Assembly (NCBI RefSeq): GCF_000222605.1
Contig: NZ_AFWF01000038.1
Location: 25,488-89,487 of the forward strand
Reading direction: 5' to 3'
Length of the DNA stretch: 64,000 bases
From: Vibrio ichthyoenteri ATCC 700023
GTDB lineage: Bacteria; Pseudomonadota; Gammaproteobacteria; Enterobacterales; Vibrionaceae
The notes beneath the pieces are model-generated. The model saw only the letters and a program-made list of their open reading frames with translations. It ran no database searches and had not been told where the DNA came from. Below, in pieces: positions 47,657-55,893 of this stretch (within the stretch, counting starts at the first letter, position 1; each line of letters begins with the position of its first letter). Made by a program: the position numbers and the translations under genes.

Positions 47657-48967
47657 TTAATGGGGTAGTGCATTTTGATTGCCACGCACCGAAGCCAAGT
47701 TTTGCGCTTGGATAACCAGCACTCGCCCGTCGGTTGAATATTCATGCTTTTCATCATGCTCAAGGGGGGCTAACAATGGCTTTAGTTCCGTCTGGTATTG
47801 CGATAACAATTGGGTAACTTGCGATGCTAAGCGATCGCGTTCTCTATCCACATCGGGGTCAATACTGTGTAATACGGTAAAGATGCCAGAGTAAGGTGTT
47901 AGCTGTAATCCGTTATCATAGCTAAGCGCCCCAACCCAAATCGGCTTTTGCGTGGCACTATCAAGCCCCGCTTGCCACCAGCGGATATGACTGCGATGCA
48001 TTAAATCTCCCGGCAACTGGAAAGCCATTTCTTGTGGTAATCCTTGCCAAAACAAGTCAGAAACTGGCGGCGTTTTTGCTCGTAACAAGCCTAAATATTT
48101 CTTAAATTCAATTTCATCACGCGAAAATGTTCGGTTTTCAATCCAACCTAATTGTTGCATAAACCCGCGTGGTTGCTCGCCAATGTACATAACATTGATC
48201 GCTTGCGCATCGAACACCCCGGACTTACCCGGATACGCTTTCAATGTTAAGTCGCTCAGACTAACAATACTTTGTTTATAACTCTCATCCATTGTTTGTT
48301 TTTGAAAATCATCCGCAAACCAGAAAAAATGGCTGTAATTCGCAAACAACATCATTGAAAAAAGCAGTGTGGTGAATTTAGCAAATAAGAAACGCCAATG
48401 AAGCTTACGCCCCACATAAAGAAAAACAACACTACACAAGAGCACCAACAGTAAATATTGATGTTCGATAAGCACTGCTTTTGCTTGAGTCAATATAGGA
48501 AATTTATCTATACCAATGGCCAAAAGGTAGCCCCAAACCACAAATTGCCCGACACCCAGTACCACGCCAAATAAATCAAACGTCGCAAAACGCGGCCAGC
48601 TAATCCGATTAGTCCCAGCCATAAAAGGCACCACCCAGGCTATTGGCCCAAGTAGGCGCGCGAAGGCTAATACATAATTGCCTTTCTTGAACATCAGCCT
48701 ACGGCAACGAGCAATAGGCCGGCGCGTTTTAGGCTGCCACTGGATCAATCTTCTTTGAGCTGAAGCCCCCAAATAACGCCCCACCCAGTAACTGATATGA
48801 TCACCAAGTAAAGCGCCTAGTAAAACGGCAAATAGCCCATACCAAACGCCTTGCTGTAATTGATAACCTGCGGCGAGCAAAAATGGCTCGCCGGGAACAA
48901 ATAAGTTAGGGCCAATCAGAGCATCAAGTAACGCTCCCGTGAAAAGGGGGTAGCCTTCAAACAACAT
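47657..48967 (-). CDS. DedA/VTT membrane protein with LssY C-terminal domain
   Basis: A 436-residue inner-membrane protein. The N-terminal half (about 1-200) is a DedA/VTT domain: FVPGEPFLLAAGY, GDHISYWVGRYLGA and FARLLGPIAWVVPFMAG are characteristic; these proteins are lipid scramblases or carriers that include undecaprenyl phosphate flippases. The C-terminal half (about 230-420) is a soluble LssY_C domain, of unknown role, with LGWIENRTFSRDEIEFKKYL. The fusion resembles LssY-like proteins. The GT2 gene lies directly upstream (6 bases), so the two may act on the same lipid-linked sugar. Confidence 0.82.
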   Translation of the reverse strand: MLFEGYPLFTGALLDALIGPNLFVPGEPFLLAAGYQLQQGVWYGLFAVLLGALLGDHISYWVGRYLGASAQRRLIQWQPKTRRPIARCRRLMFKKGNYVLAFARLLGPIAWVVPFMAGTNRISWPRFATFDLFGVVLGVGQFVVWGYLLAIGIDKFPILTQAKAVLIEHQYLLLVLLCSVVFLYVGRKLHWRFLFAKFTTLLFSMMLFANYSHFFWFADDFQKQTMDESYKQSIVSLSDLTLKAYPGKSGVFDAQAINVMYIGEQPRGFMQQLGWIENRTFSRDEIEFKKYLGLLRAKTPPVSDLFWQGLPQEMAFQLPGDLMHRSHIRWWQAGLDSATQKPIWVGALSYDNGLQLTPYSGIFTVLHSIDPDVDRERDRLASQVTQLLSQYQTELKPLLAPLEHDEKHEYSTDGRVLVIQAQNLASVRGNQNALPH

Positions 48968-48973
48968 ATTCTG

Positions 48974-49717
48974 TTATCCAGCCTTATTATTCTGCCCATT
49001 ATAGTGACCAAACTTATATTCCATCTCGTTATTACGCATCTCACCAAAAAAGAAGCGGCGCACATTCGCTTTGAGATACGTCCCTCCCATTTTAAAAATG
49101 CCTTCTTGATCCAGACGACGCGGATCAAAACCAAACGTCAGATTTAGAAAACGAAAACGCCATGTTTTACTGGCACGTTTAACATAGTCACAATCTTCAC
49201 ACAGGGTAATTTGTTCATCAAACCCCCCAATGCGCTGATGCACTTGCTGAGACGAAAAAATGCATGCACCCACCGCGGTAGGAAAAGTGAACTGCGTGAT
49301 AAATAAGCCTAAGTTAAATAAGCCGTAACCAAGCTTATGTACCGCGGGAAGAGCTTTCGCCCCCATGTAAACACCCGCTACTTCCAGTTGTTTTTGTTCT
49401 AACTGCTCAATAGCGTTAGTTAAAAATGTTGGGTTAAGACGAACATCCGCATCTAAAAATAATAAACGTTCATGCTGTGCCAAGCTGGCTCCGGTATTGC
49501 GACCCAAACTGACGCCACGCTGTTCCATCTTATGTACAGTTAAGGCTGGCAAAGCACTTTGATATGCCTGTGCTACTTCAATGGTATTATCTTCACTATT
49601 TGAATCGACGACGATAACTTCAAAATGCTGATGAGTCTGTTGGCTAAGATCTTCTAATAAGCGACCAATGCGTTTTTCTTCATTTAATGTAATCACAACA
49701 ATGCTTACTGGGCTCAT
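48974..49717 (-). CDS. Family 2 glycosyltransferase
   Basis: A 247-residue GT-A fold glycosyltransferase: VSIVVITLNEEKRIGRLL, the nucleotide-sugar motif VVDSNSEDNT, and DxD at FLDADVRLN near residue 92. A C-terminal hydrophobic part (about 130-150) and a basic end suggest membrane association. It transfers a sugar from a nucleotide or lipid donor to an acceptor that cannot be identified. Six bases before the DedA-LssY gene; cotranscription likely. Confidence 0.85.
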   Translation of the reverse strand: MSPVSIVVITLNEEKRIGRLLEDLSQQTHQHFEVIVVDSNSEDNTIEVAQAYQSALPALTVHKMEQRGVSLGRNTGASLAQHERLLFLDADVRLNPTFLTNAIEQLEQKQLEVAGVYMGAKALPAVHKLGYGLFNLGLFITQFTFPTAVGACIFSSQQVHQRIGGFDEQITLCEDCDYVKRASKTWRFRFLNLTFGFDPRRLDQEGIFKMGGTYLKANVRRFFFGEMRNNEMEYKFGHYNGQNNKAG

Positions 49718-50073
49718 AACTTGCTCCTAAATCAATAACGTATTTTGGAACTAGATTACCGTGGTAAGTCTTAACCTATTGTGACACCTTCGTTCAGATC
49801 CCATTCATATTTTGATCATGTGGCCGCGGCGTTGAAAGCGAGCAACAATCAAGGAGTAAGCACAGATCGACTGTTAACTAACCAATTCACTAAAAAGCCT
49901 TTTTTAACGCTTAGAATCTCGCCACACAGACGGCAAAGGTATTGCTCAAATTGGGATAGAGTGCTAGTATCCGCGCTCGCTGTTAGAGTTACTTTTAGTT
50001 TTCTGCAGCGTATACCACAACTCGAGGTCGCATCGTGTTGTGAAATCTATATTAATTTTACGAGAGTAATACT
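49718..50073. other. Leader region of rplY
   Basis: A 356-base gap. Besides the rplY promoter it holds a hairpin CACAAC / GTTGTG (50016-50042) close to the rplY start, which could serve in autoregulation of L25. An ORF at 49781-50077 here has no ribosome site and crosses the promoter, so it is not annotated. Confidence 0.5.
49942..49970 (+). promoter_or_regulatory. Probable rplY promoter
   Basis: TTGCTC (49942-49947) and TAGTAT (49965-49970) with a 17-base spacer, placed about 100 bases before rplY. Confidence 0.5.
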
Positions 50074-50352
50074 ATGAAATTTGAAGCAGTAGTACGTACT
50101 GAACTAGGTAAAGGTGCGAGCCGCCGCCTACGTCACGCTGGTAAATTCCCTGCTATCGTTTACGGTGGTTCTGAAGCTCCAGTATCAATCGTTCTTAACC
50201 ACAACGACATCGTTAACCAAATGGACAAGCCTGAGTTCTACGAAGGTATCGTTCTAGTGATCGATGGCGCTGAAGTTAAAGTTAAGCCTCAAGACGTTCA
50301 ACGTCACGCTTTCAAGCCAAAAGTTGAGCACATGGACTTCATCCGTATCTAA
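50074..50352 (+). CDS. rplY: 50S ribosomal protein L25 (short form)
   Basis: A 92-residue L25 that binds 5S rRNA in the large subunit. [19 protein letters not shown] is the N-terminal signature and [18 protein letters not shown] the end. It is the short gammaproteobacterial type without the CTC extension. Codon usage is strongly biased to preferred codons, as expected for a ribosomal gene. The ATG at 50074 follows ACGAGAGTAATACT. It has its own promoter and terminator. Confidence 0.97.
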   Translation: MKFEAVVRTELGKGASRRLRHAGKFPAIVYGGSEAPVSIVLNHNDIVNQMDKPEFYEGIVLVIDGAEVKVKPQDVQRHAFKPKVEHMDFIRI

Positions 50353-50440
50353 TTTCCTTTACCGAGGAATTAGTTGGATAAAAAGCCAACCTTTTGCATA
50401 TAAGAATATCGGCCTTACCATCCGAAAATTCTAAAAATTC

Positions 50441-50473
50441 GAAACCCCAGAGACTTACCACCTCTGGGGTTTC
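50441..50473 (+). terminator. rplY terminator
   Basis: GAAACCCCAGAG (50441-50452) pairs with CTCTGGGGTTTC (50462-50473); the T-run after it is imperfect (ACCGTTTTT), 89 bases past the rplY stop. Confidence 0.85.
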
Positions 50474-50605
50474 ACCGTTTTTGGAGCAAAAAAAAGAAGC
50501 GAGAAGCGAGAAAAGCTTGGTTTGCTGATGATGGACAGTCAACCCACCAATAACACAGAAATTAGATAATAATGGTGAGTCTACATACGATGATGATTAA
50601 GCGTA

Positions 50606-50962
50606 CTAAGCGGCGTTAGCACGTAGACGAGCAAAATAAGCCGGGTATTTATTTCGGATATGGCGCTGCTGCTCTACCATATGCTTGAACGAAGGTCCTT
50701 TGTGCAGTTGGATGATCACTTCGTTTTTATCAAAGCGTAAAATCACCCCTTCAATTGGCACCTTACAATCCACGCCTAAGCTTAAAGAACCCGTTAACGA
50801 CAAACCTTTATATAATGTGGTTAGGTTATTCATGATCACACGAATCCCCTTTTCCGACACTTCACTGACGTGAAACAGTTCATCTTGGATGCGAACAACA
50901 GGCATAGCTCGGCTAGGATAACTTAATCGGTAATACTTGCGCTTTTGCACTTCGTCGTTCAT
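50606..50962 (-). CDS. PilZ-domain protein
   Basis: A 118-residue PilZ domain protein, a likely c-di-GMP receptor. The arginine motif RKYYR at residues 8-12 and the second motif EVSEKGIRV (usually D/N-x-S-x-x-G) near 33-41 are present, with Glu in place of the first D/N. The C-terminal end is basic and helical. The target process (motility, pili, polysaccharide) is unknown. The window also encodes a GGDEF-EAL protein about 2 kb away, so local c-di-GMP control is possible. Monocistronic, on the minus strand. Confidence 0.85.
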   Translation of the reverse strand: MNDEVQKRKYYRLSYPSRAMPVVRIQDELFHVSEVSEKGIRVIMNNLTTLYKGLSLTGSLSLGVDCKVPIEGVILRFDKNEVIIQLHKGPSFKHMVEQQRHIRNKYPAYFARLRANAA

Positions 50963-51231
50963 GCCATCGATCCTTTACGTGTATTCATCGCGAAAGCGAC
51001 TTCCCTATTTCTTATTTTCCTAATTATAACCATCGGCTATAAAAAACAAAACTTTAGCGATTAGTTTTGCATAAATCAATCACCACATAGTCTTTTCCTT
51101 GCGCTAAATCACTTTCTATCCATATGTTTTTACTGATAAAAACTTTCTTCTGTGGATAGAAAAATCTATTGCTTTACTTCGCAATAATTAGGCCTAAAAT
51201 TGCCGCCTGTTCTACACACTCATCAACTAAC

Positions 51232-52122
51232 ATGAACGATTCTCGCTTCGGTAATAGCATGGCAGCGCTTTCTTTCGCGCTATGGGGCTTATTGCCACTT
51301 TACTATCAGTTCTTACCCAATGCAGCGATGGACGAATTACTCGCTTTTCGCCTTATTGCATCAGTGCCTTTTGCCGCCCTGATGATTATCTTTGTGCAAC
51401 GTAAACGCATCGATATTAAAACCATATTTGCTGATAGAGCCTCTTTAATCCGAGCCTTTATCGCCAGTGCATTAATGTGTATCTCTTGGACTGCTTTTAC
51501 GTGGGCGATGACCAATGACCGAGTTATCGATGCAAGCTTAGGCTTCTTTATCAGTCCACTAACGATGGCAGCTCTCGGCGTCTTTGTGCTTAAAGAACAT
51601 ATTAGCGCCGGAAAAAAAGTCGCCTTAGTTTTAGCGACAGCAGGCTTAAGTTACCAAGTCATGCAGTATGGACAAGTACCGTATGTCGCCTTGACCATGG
51701 CCATCTTTTTTACGCTCTATGGCTGGTTTAAAAAGAAAATCAATTATGACTGGGCTACCTGCTTGTTCGTTGAGGTGCTATTGCTGACCCCTATTGCGCT
51801 CAGCTACTTAGTGGTAAAACAAGCAACCGTCGGTACGGTATCGTTAGAGTCAGGCTGGCAAACACTGTTGCTTTACATCGGTTCAGCCCCTGTAACTTTG
51901 CTGCCGCTAATTTTCTATTCAATGGCGATCCGTTTAACCTCTATGTCTAACGTGGCATTGATGCAATACATCGAGCCTAGCCTGCAATTTGTGCTGGCGG
52001 TCTTTGTCTTTGGCGAACTTTTTGATGAAGTTAAGCTGGTTAGCTTTAGCCTAATTTGGGCCGGATTACTGTTTATCATCCTTGAAACTCTGGTGAAAAG
52101 TAGACCTTTGGCAAAACCTTAA
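51232..52122 (+). CDS. rarD: EamA/DMT transporter RarD
   Basis: A 296-residue inner-membrane protein of the drug/metabolite transporter superfamily, RarD type. Ten hydrophobic helices; FALWGLLPLYYQFLPN near the N terminus, FFISPLTMAALGVFVLKE and MQYIEPSLQFVLAVFVFGE are RarD-like. RarD members are linked to chloramphenicol sensitivity, but substrate is unproven. The ATG at 51232 (MNDSRFGNSMA) is used since upstream extension lies in a noncoding leader. It ends with a strong terminator. Confidence 0.88.
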   Translation: MNDSRFGNSMAALSFALWGLLPLYYQFLPNAAMDELLAFRLIASVPFAALMIIFVQRKRIDIKTIFADRASLIRAFIASALMCISWTAFTWAMTNDRVIDASLGFFISPLTMAALGVFVLKEHISAGKKVALVLATAGLSYQVMQYGQVPYVALTMAIFFTLYGWFKKKINYDWATCLFVEVLLLTPIALSYLVVKQATVGTVSLESGWQTLLLYIGSAPVTLLPLIFYSMAIRLTSMSNVALMQYIEPSLQFVLAVFVFGELFDEVKLVSFSLIWAGLLFIILETLVKSRPLAKP

Positions 52123-52173
52123 GCAATGCTTTTACACTCTGATGCCTCCAAGACATCACACAGCTAAAACAAC

Positions 52174-52202
52174 AAAGCCCCAGCCATAAGCTGGGGCTTT
52201 TT
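52174..52202 (+). terminator. rarD terminator
   Basis: AAAGCCCCAGC (52174-52184) pairs with GCTGGGGCTTT (52190-52200), then TTTT. Confidence 0.93.
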
Positions 52203-52268
52203 ACTAACACGTTTAACTAACAAGGTAATGAACAGAGCACAGCACTTATTGGCCTCTTGCTCTTTAAT

Positions 52269-52493
52269 TTAATGCTCACGCCCCGACGGATTCGAACCAA
52301 ATTCGACTTGTTGATAAATGTCGGCCAATTTCTTTGGCGACTTCGGGCTATGATGATGTGTTGAATTAGGGTTAGAAGAATAGGATTGCGTTTGTAACGC
52401 TTTCTGATGTGCTTTCGCAGATTCTAAATACGCTGAGTCGGCCATCGCCTGTTGGCGTGCACGGTTTACGCGTTCGAGAGTTTCCCACAACAT
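52269..52493 (-). CDS. Small SOS-regulated protein of unknown function
   Basis: A 74-residue soluble, hydrophilic protein that I do not recognise. The N-terminal part (about 1-33) is predicted helical, with alternating charge (ETLERVNRARQQAMADSAYL), the middle is rich in serine, asparagine and histidine, and the C terminus is acidic/basic (about 55-74). No signal peptide or membrane helix, so it is unlike the membrane-bound SOS division inhibitors of other bacteria. The ribosome site GGAGGTGAGGT directly precedes the ATG at 52493, which is strong. Its promoter carries two LexA boxes (see the separate feature), so it should be induced by DNA damage. It might be a division or repair modulator, but that is inference. 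Confidence 0.75.
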   Translation of the reverse strand: MLWETLERVNRARQQAMADSAYLESAKAHQKALQTQSYSSNPNSTHHHSPKSPKKLADIYQQVEFGSNPSGREH

Positions 52494-52509
52494 ACCTCAC
52501 CTCCAGTTA

Positions 52510-52575
52510 CTGTATTTATATACAGCATAGCTTTCGTAACGAGAATGTCAACAAAATTGCTGTATAAACACACAG
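52510..52575 (-). promoter_or_regulatory. SOS promoter with two LexA boxes
   Basis: LexA boxes CTGTATTTATATACAG (52510-52525) and CTGTATAAACACACAG (52560-52575) both fit CTGT-N8-ACAG, 50 bases apart. Between them, on the minus strand, are TTGACA (52546-52551, the perfect -35) and TATGCT (52524-52529, -10) with a 16-base spacer; the first box overlaps the -10. It drives the 74-residue gene at 52269-52493. The GGDEF-EAL gene starts 264 bases on the other side and could be affected. The remaining gap sequence to 52838 shows no gene. Confidence 0.85.
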
Positions 52576-52838
52576 TTCTTTTTGGGGTAAATTAACTAAC
52601 CGTGGTTTACCAGCCTCTAATGTTTGCGTTAAGTGTCCCCTTTAGAGTAGATAGCCTAAGCACAAAATTCCGTGCGCGGGGTCAATTATCTGATGTGAAT
52701 TAGCTCGAATAACATTTTTAAAGTCGCGCAAAGCGATAACATCTTAATCAAGCCATGTTAGTGTCTTCTGACACATTTATAAGTAGTTAGAGAACCGGAA
52801 GGATCGCTTGCAAGCTTTGCAAGTTGCCGAGACGCTAA

Positions 52839-54635
52839 ATGAATAACATTGCACTAAAAATAGTAGATGCACTCAACATCAATATAGTGATCCGTATTGG
52901 TTATATTGTCGCTATCAGCCTGATTTCATATACCTTAATTATGGAACATGAGTCGGTGGGTTGGTCATATGTCCTATTTCCGATAGGAATGATTGCAGCC
53001 CTAAAAACGAAATCTTTACGCCGCAGAAAGCTATTAGCCTTTCTCTCCTTTGCTCACATTTTGGTGGGTGGACTGATTGAGCCTTTAGAATTAGATGCCA
53101 TCGAAGAGACCTTTCTATTATTACCCTTGTGTTATTTAGTTCTTTTCCCTGCCACAATTTGGCCGGTATTTGTGGTGATATCGCTGGTTGCCCATTATTT
53201 CTTTACCGTTCCAGCGGAATTGCTACCAGAGTTGATCGAAGACGCCATTGAGCTTCTGCTTATCACCATCTTTGCCACCATAATGACCTATTATAAGCGC
53301 AAGTTTGAAGAACAACTCAAAGTCTACCGCAAAGAAAGCTTGAGCGATTTCTTAACACAACTACCGAATCGACGCGCATTCTATGAGTACGTCAACGCTT
53401 ACGTTGACACCAACATTAATAACCGAGATTTCGTGTTGTTTAAGATTGATGTCGACAACTTCAAAGACGTTAACGACTCTTTTGGCCAGCATCAGGCGGA
53501 TATGTTATTAAAAGCCATTGCAGAAAAACTCAAATATATCGTGATTGATCGCGCCCAGTTATTCCGTTTAGAGGGCGATGAATTTGTCATTCTGCTTGGT
53601 GAGCGAGCCAATATTGACCATCAAGTGAGTGGTATGGTGCGTGAATTAACCCGTACTGAGCAATTTCAATTCGAACTCGATCGCGGATCGTATCAAGTTA
53701 CCTTCTCTGTGGGCATATCATCACTGAAAAAAGCCGCCAACAATCATGATATTTGGATCAAAAATGTCGATATGGCGACGAACAAAGCGAAAACCACGGG
53801 TAAAAATCGTGTTCGTTGGTATGACGAATCCTTACTGGACGAAACCATCCGAAGCCATCAAATTGAAGCGGAACTTGAACAAGCGATTAAATTGGCGCAG
53901 TTCGCTTTGGTCTATCAACCAAAAGTCTGTGTTAAGACGCAATGCGTGACGGGCGCCGAAGCTCTGATTCGCTGGGAGCATCCTCACCTAGGGACAATCA
54001 GTCCTTTTGAATTTATTTCCATTGCCGAGCAAACCAAACAAATTATTGCCATTGGTCGCTGGGTAATACGTACCGCCTGCTTACAAGCTAAACAGTGGGC
54101 AGACGCTGGAACACCAATCACCATCTCAGTCAATGTATCAACGGTTCAGTTCGCTCATGATGACCTATTCCCATACATCCGTCATATCTTGCTGCAAACA
54201 GGCTTAGCACCACACTTACTGCAAATTGAAATTACCGAAACAACGTTGATGAAGGATACCGAGCGCGTCACTAAAATCTGTCGCCGCCTACAAAATGAAG
54301 GCATAACCATCGCGATTGACGATTTTGGTGTCGCCTACTCATCGCTCAATTACCTAAAACATCTACCTATCGACGTACTGAAAATTGATAAATCGTTCGT
54401 CGATGATTGCGTTCGCGAGCATAACGATCACATGCTAGTCAGAACCATCATTCAACTTGGTCATAACATGGGTAAGAGAGTGATAGCGGAAGGGGTTGAG
54501 CACGAGGAGCAGCGTATATTGCTGCATAAAGAAGAGTGTGACGATTTTCAAGGCTACCTATTTTCCAAGCCGATTTCCGCAACTGAGTTCACCGAGCGCT
54601 TCGTTAGTCAACGCTGCTCTGCCGAACTCAATTAA
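52839..54635 (+). CDS. Membrane GGDEF-EAL protein, likely c-di-GMP phosphodiesterase
   Basis: A 598-residue protein: five to six membrane helices (about 20-150), a GGDEF domain (about 165-330) with EGDEF at residues 245-249 in place of GGDEF, and an EAL domain (about 345-590). The EAL catalytic residues look complete: EAL at 374-376, the N in SVNVST, the E in IEITET, the DD in AIDDFG, the K in KIDKSF, and QGY near the end. So it is predicted to degrade c-di-GMP, with the GGDEF domain perhaps regulatory, although some EGDEF proteins do make c-di-GMP. The ribosome site is weak. The SOS promoter lies upstream on the other strand. Confidence 0.85.
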   Translation: MNNIALKIVDALNINIVIRIGYIVAISLISYTLIMEHESVGWSYVLFPIGMIAALKTKSLRRRKLLAFLSFAHILVGGLIEPLELDAIEETFLLLPLCYLVLFPATIWPVFVVISLVAHYFFTVPAELLPELIEDAIELLLITIFATIMTYYKRKFEEQLKVYRKESLSDFLTQLPNRRAFYEYVNAYVDTNINNRDFVLFKIDVDNFKDVNDSFGQHQADMLLKAIAEKLKYIVIDRAQLFRLEGDEFVILLGERANIDHQVSGMVRELTRTEQFQFELDRGSYQVTFSVGISSLKKAANNHDIWIKNVDMATNKAKTTGKNRVRWYDESLLDETIRSHQIEAELEQAIKLAQFALVYQPKVCVKTQCVTGAEALIRWEHPHLGTISPFEFISIAEQTKQIIAIGRWVIRTACLQAKQWADAGTPITISVNVSTVQFAHDDLFPYIRHILLQTGLAPHLLQIEITETTLMKDTERVTKICRRLQNEGITIAIDDFGVAYSSLNYLKHLPIDVLKIDKSFVDDCVREHNDHMLVRTIIQLGHNMGKRVIAEGVEHEEQRILLHKEECDDFQGYLFSKPISATEFTERFVSQRCSAELN

Positions 54636-54644
54636 CCCGGCCAA

Positions 54645-54671
54645 AATCAGGGAGCCTAAGCTCCCTGATTT
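54645..54671. terminator. Bidirectional terminator between the GGDEF-EAL gene and dps
   Basis: AATCAGGGAGC (54645-54655) pairs with GCTCCCTGATT (54660-54670), with AAA before and T after, between converging genes. Confidence 0.88.
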
Positions 54672-54702
54672 GTTAATTACTCATCACAGATGAAATGGTG
54701 AC

Positions 54703-55179
54703 TTACTGCAAATAGGCATTGAGCATCCACATCAGTTTCTCTTGCTCACGAATATAGTCGCCCATCAGCGCCGCTGTTCCCTCATCATTCGCATCACCTG
54801 CAAAAGCTAGAATTTCGCGCTGTTTAAGCAACAATAAGCTAAAGCCATTGACCAAACCTTGCACACATTCTTGGCCATTGCTGGCGTTAATGTGTTCTTT
54901 AAGCTCACTGAGTTCAAGGTAACGAGTAAAACTATGATTTGGCGTTTCGCCAAGCGTCAAAATACGCTCTGCAAGCTCATCGATTTTAGTTTGGAGATCG
55001 GTGTAGATTTCTTCAAATTTCACATGAAGTTCGAAGAACTGCTGCCCCTTGATATTCCAATGGTAGCCACGGGTATTCATATAAAGCACTTGATAGTGTG
55101 CAAGCAGTTGATTGAGCTGTTGTGAGATTTGAACCGATTGTTCGTGATTTAGGCCGATTAAACTGACTTGATTAGACAT
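54703..55179 (-). CDS. dps: DNA starvation/iron-storage protein Dps
   Basis: A 158-residue ferritin-like Dps monomer. The ferroxidase signature is GYHWNIKGQQFFELHVKFE, with the His and Asp/Glu ligands that come from two neighbouring subunits. Twelve subunits form a shell that binds DNA and oxidises iron with hydrogen peroxide. Full length; the N terminus lacks a lysine-rich tail, so DNA binding may be weak. The start ATG 55179 is followed by SNQVSLIGLNHEQS. Control by OxyR or RpoS is expected but no site was identified. Confidence 0.92.
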   Translation of the reverse strand: MSNQVSLIGLNHEQSVQISQQLNQLLAHYQVLYMNTRGYHWNIKGQQFFELHVKFEEIYTDLQTKIDELAERILTLGETPNHSFTRYLELSELKEHINASNGQECVQGLVNGFSLLLLKQREILAFAGDANDEGTAALMGDYIREQEKLMWMLNAYLQ

Positions 55180-55347
55180 AATGCAATTCCTATTGAATTT
55201 GATAGTGAATAGTGTGCGCCTAAGTCGTGATACAGCGCGTATTCGTTTGATGGAGTAAGAATACCGTGCTTACTCTCATCAGGATATTTGCTTGAATCTA
55301 TTATTTTAATCGGCTTAACCTATCAATAGCATTGTAGGTTGAGTGAC

Positions 55348-55695
55348 TTATTGCGGGCTAAATAGCGATAAATCCAATCGAACTGGCTCGCCCAACCAAT
55401 AGACATAATCGGTATGGTCAAGATAATCGTCACCGGTAACAGCATGAACTAAAACGGTATGTGTATGGCGGGCATTATCGAGCCAATTGATGACATCATC
55501 AAACTGCTCGTGATTAAAATCGATTTCAAAACTCCAATGAGTATGAGGGCCAACCAAACGTTGGTTAAAGCGGCCGACAAACACCCCGAACGTTTCATGG
55601 ATCTCTTGGCGTACTTTGGCAGCATAATCGCTACTTGATTGATCAAAGTAAAAATGGGCGTGGTAATCTTGATGTCGATTGATTGGGAAAGTCAT
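55348..55695 (-). CDS. DOPA 4,5-dioxygenase family protein
   Basis: A 115-residue protein of the DOPA 4,5-dioxygenase family, which is used for extradiol ring opening of catechols in fungi and found as small proteins in bacteria. The histidine motifs YHAHFYFD (about residue 11) and GPHTHWSFEI are the metal-binding set, and HTVLVHAVTGDD is present. The bacterial substrate is unknown. The ATG at 55695 is preferred to a TTG start at 55707 since MTFPINRHQDYHAH fits the family, with GAGAG before it. Monocistronic. Confidence 0.85.
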   Translation of the reverse strand: MTFPINRHQDYHAHFYFDQSSSDYAAKVRQEIHETFGVFVGRFNQRLVGPHTHWSFEIDFNHEQFDDVINWLDNARHTHTVLVHAVTGDDYLDHTDYVYWLGEPVRLDLSLFSPQ

Positions 55696-55893
55696 TGTGG
55701 CTCTCAAGCGATAGTTGATGCCGATATTCTAACCTTTTCTCATATACTTCTCAGCCACACTTACATAGCTTACATTTGTGTGACCTAACTCTCTGTATGT
55801 TCGCTTAACGGCTTGGTGCTCAGTATATCGCTATTCAGAAATCCTCTTTTCATGTTATTAATCGATAATAATAAAGTCATTTAAGAGGTATCA

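Noticed and set aside
49781-50077. 98-codon plus-strand ORF ahead of rplY
   Set aside because: Covers the rplY promoter and leader, no ribosome site, random composition.
50496-50509. Tandem GAAGCGA-GAAGCGA after rplY
   Set aside because: Only two short copies; too little for a functional claim.
52272-52300. GGTTCGAATCC-like T-loop motif on the minus strand, resembling the 3-prime end of a tRNA
   Set aside because: It lies within the C-terminal codons of the small SOS gene and has no matching acceptor, D-arm or anticodon stem upstream; taken as coincidence, though a relic attachment site cannot be fully excluded.
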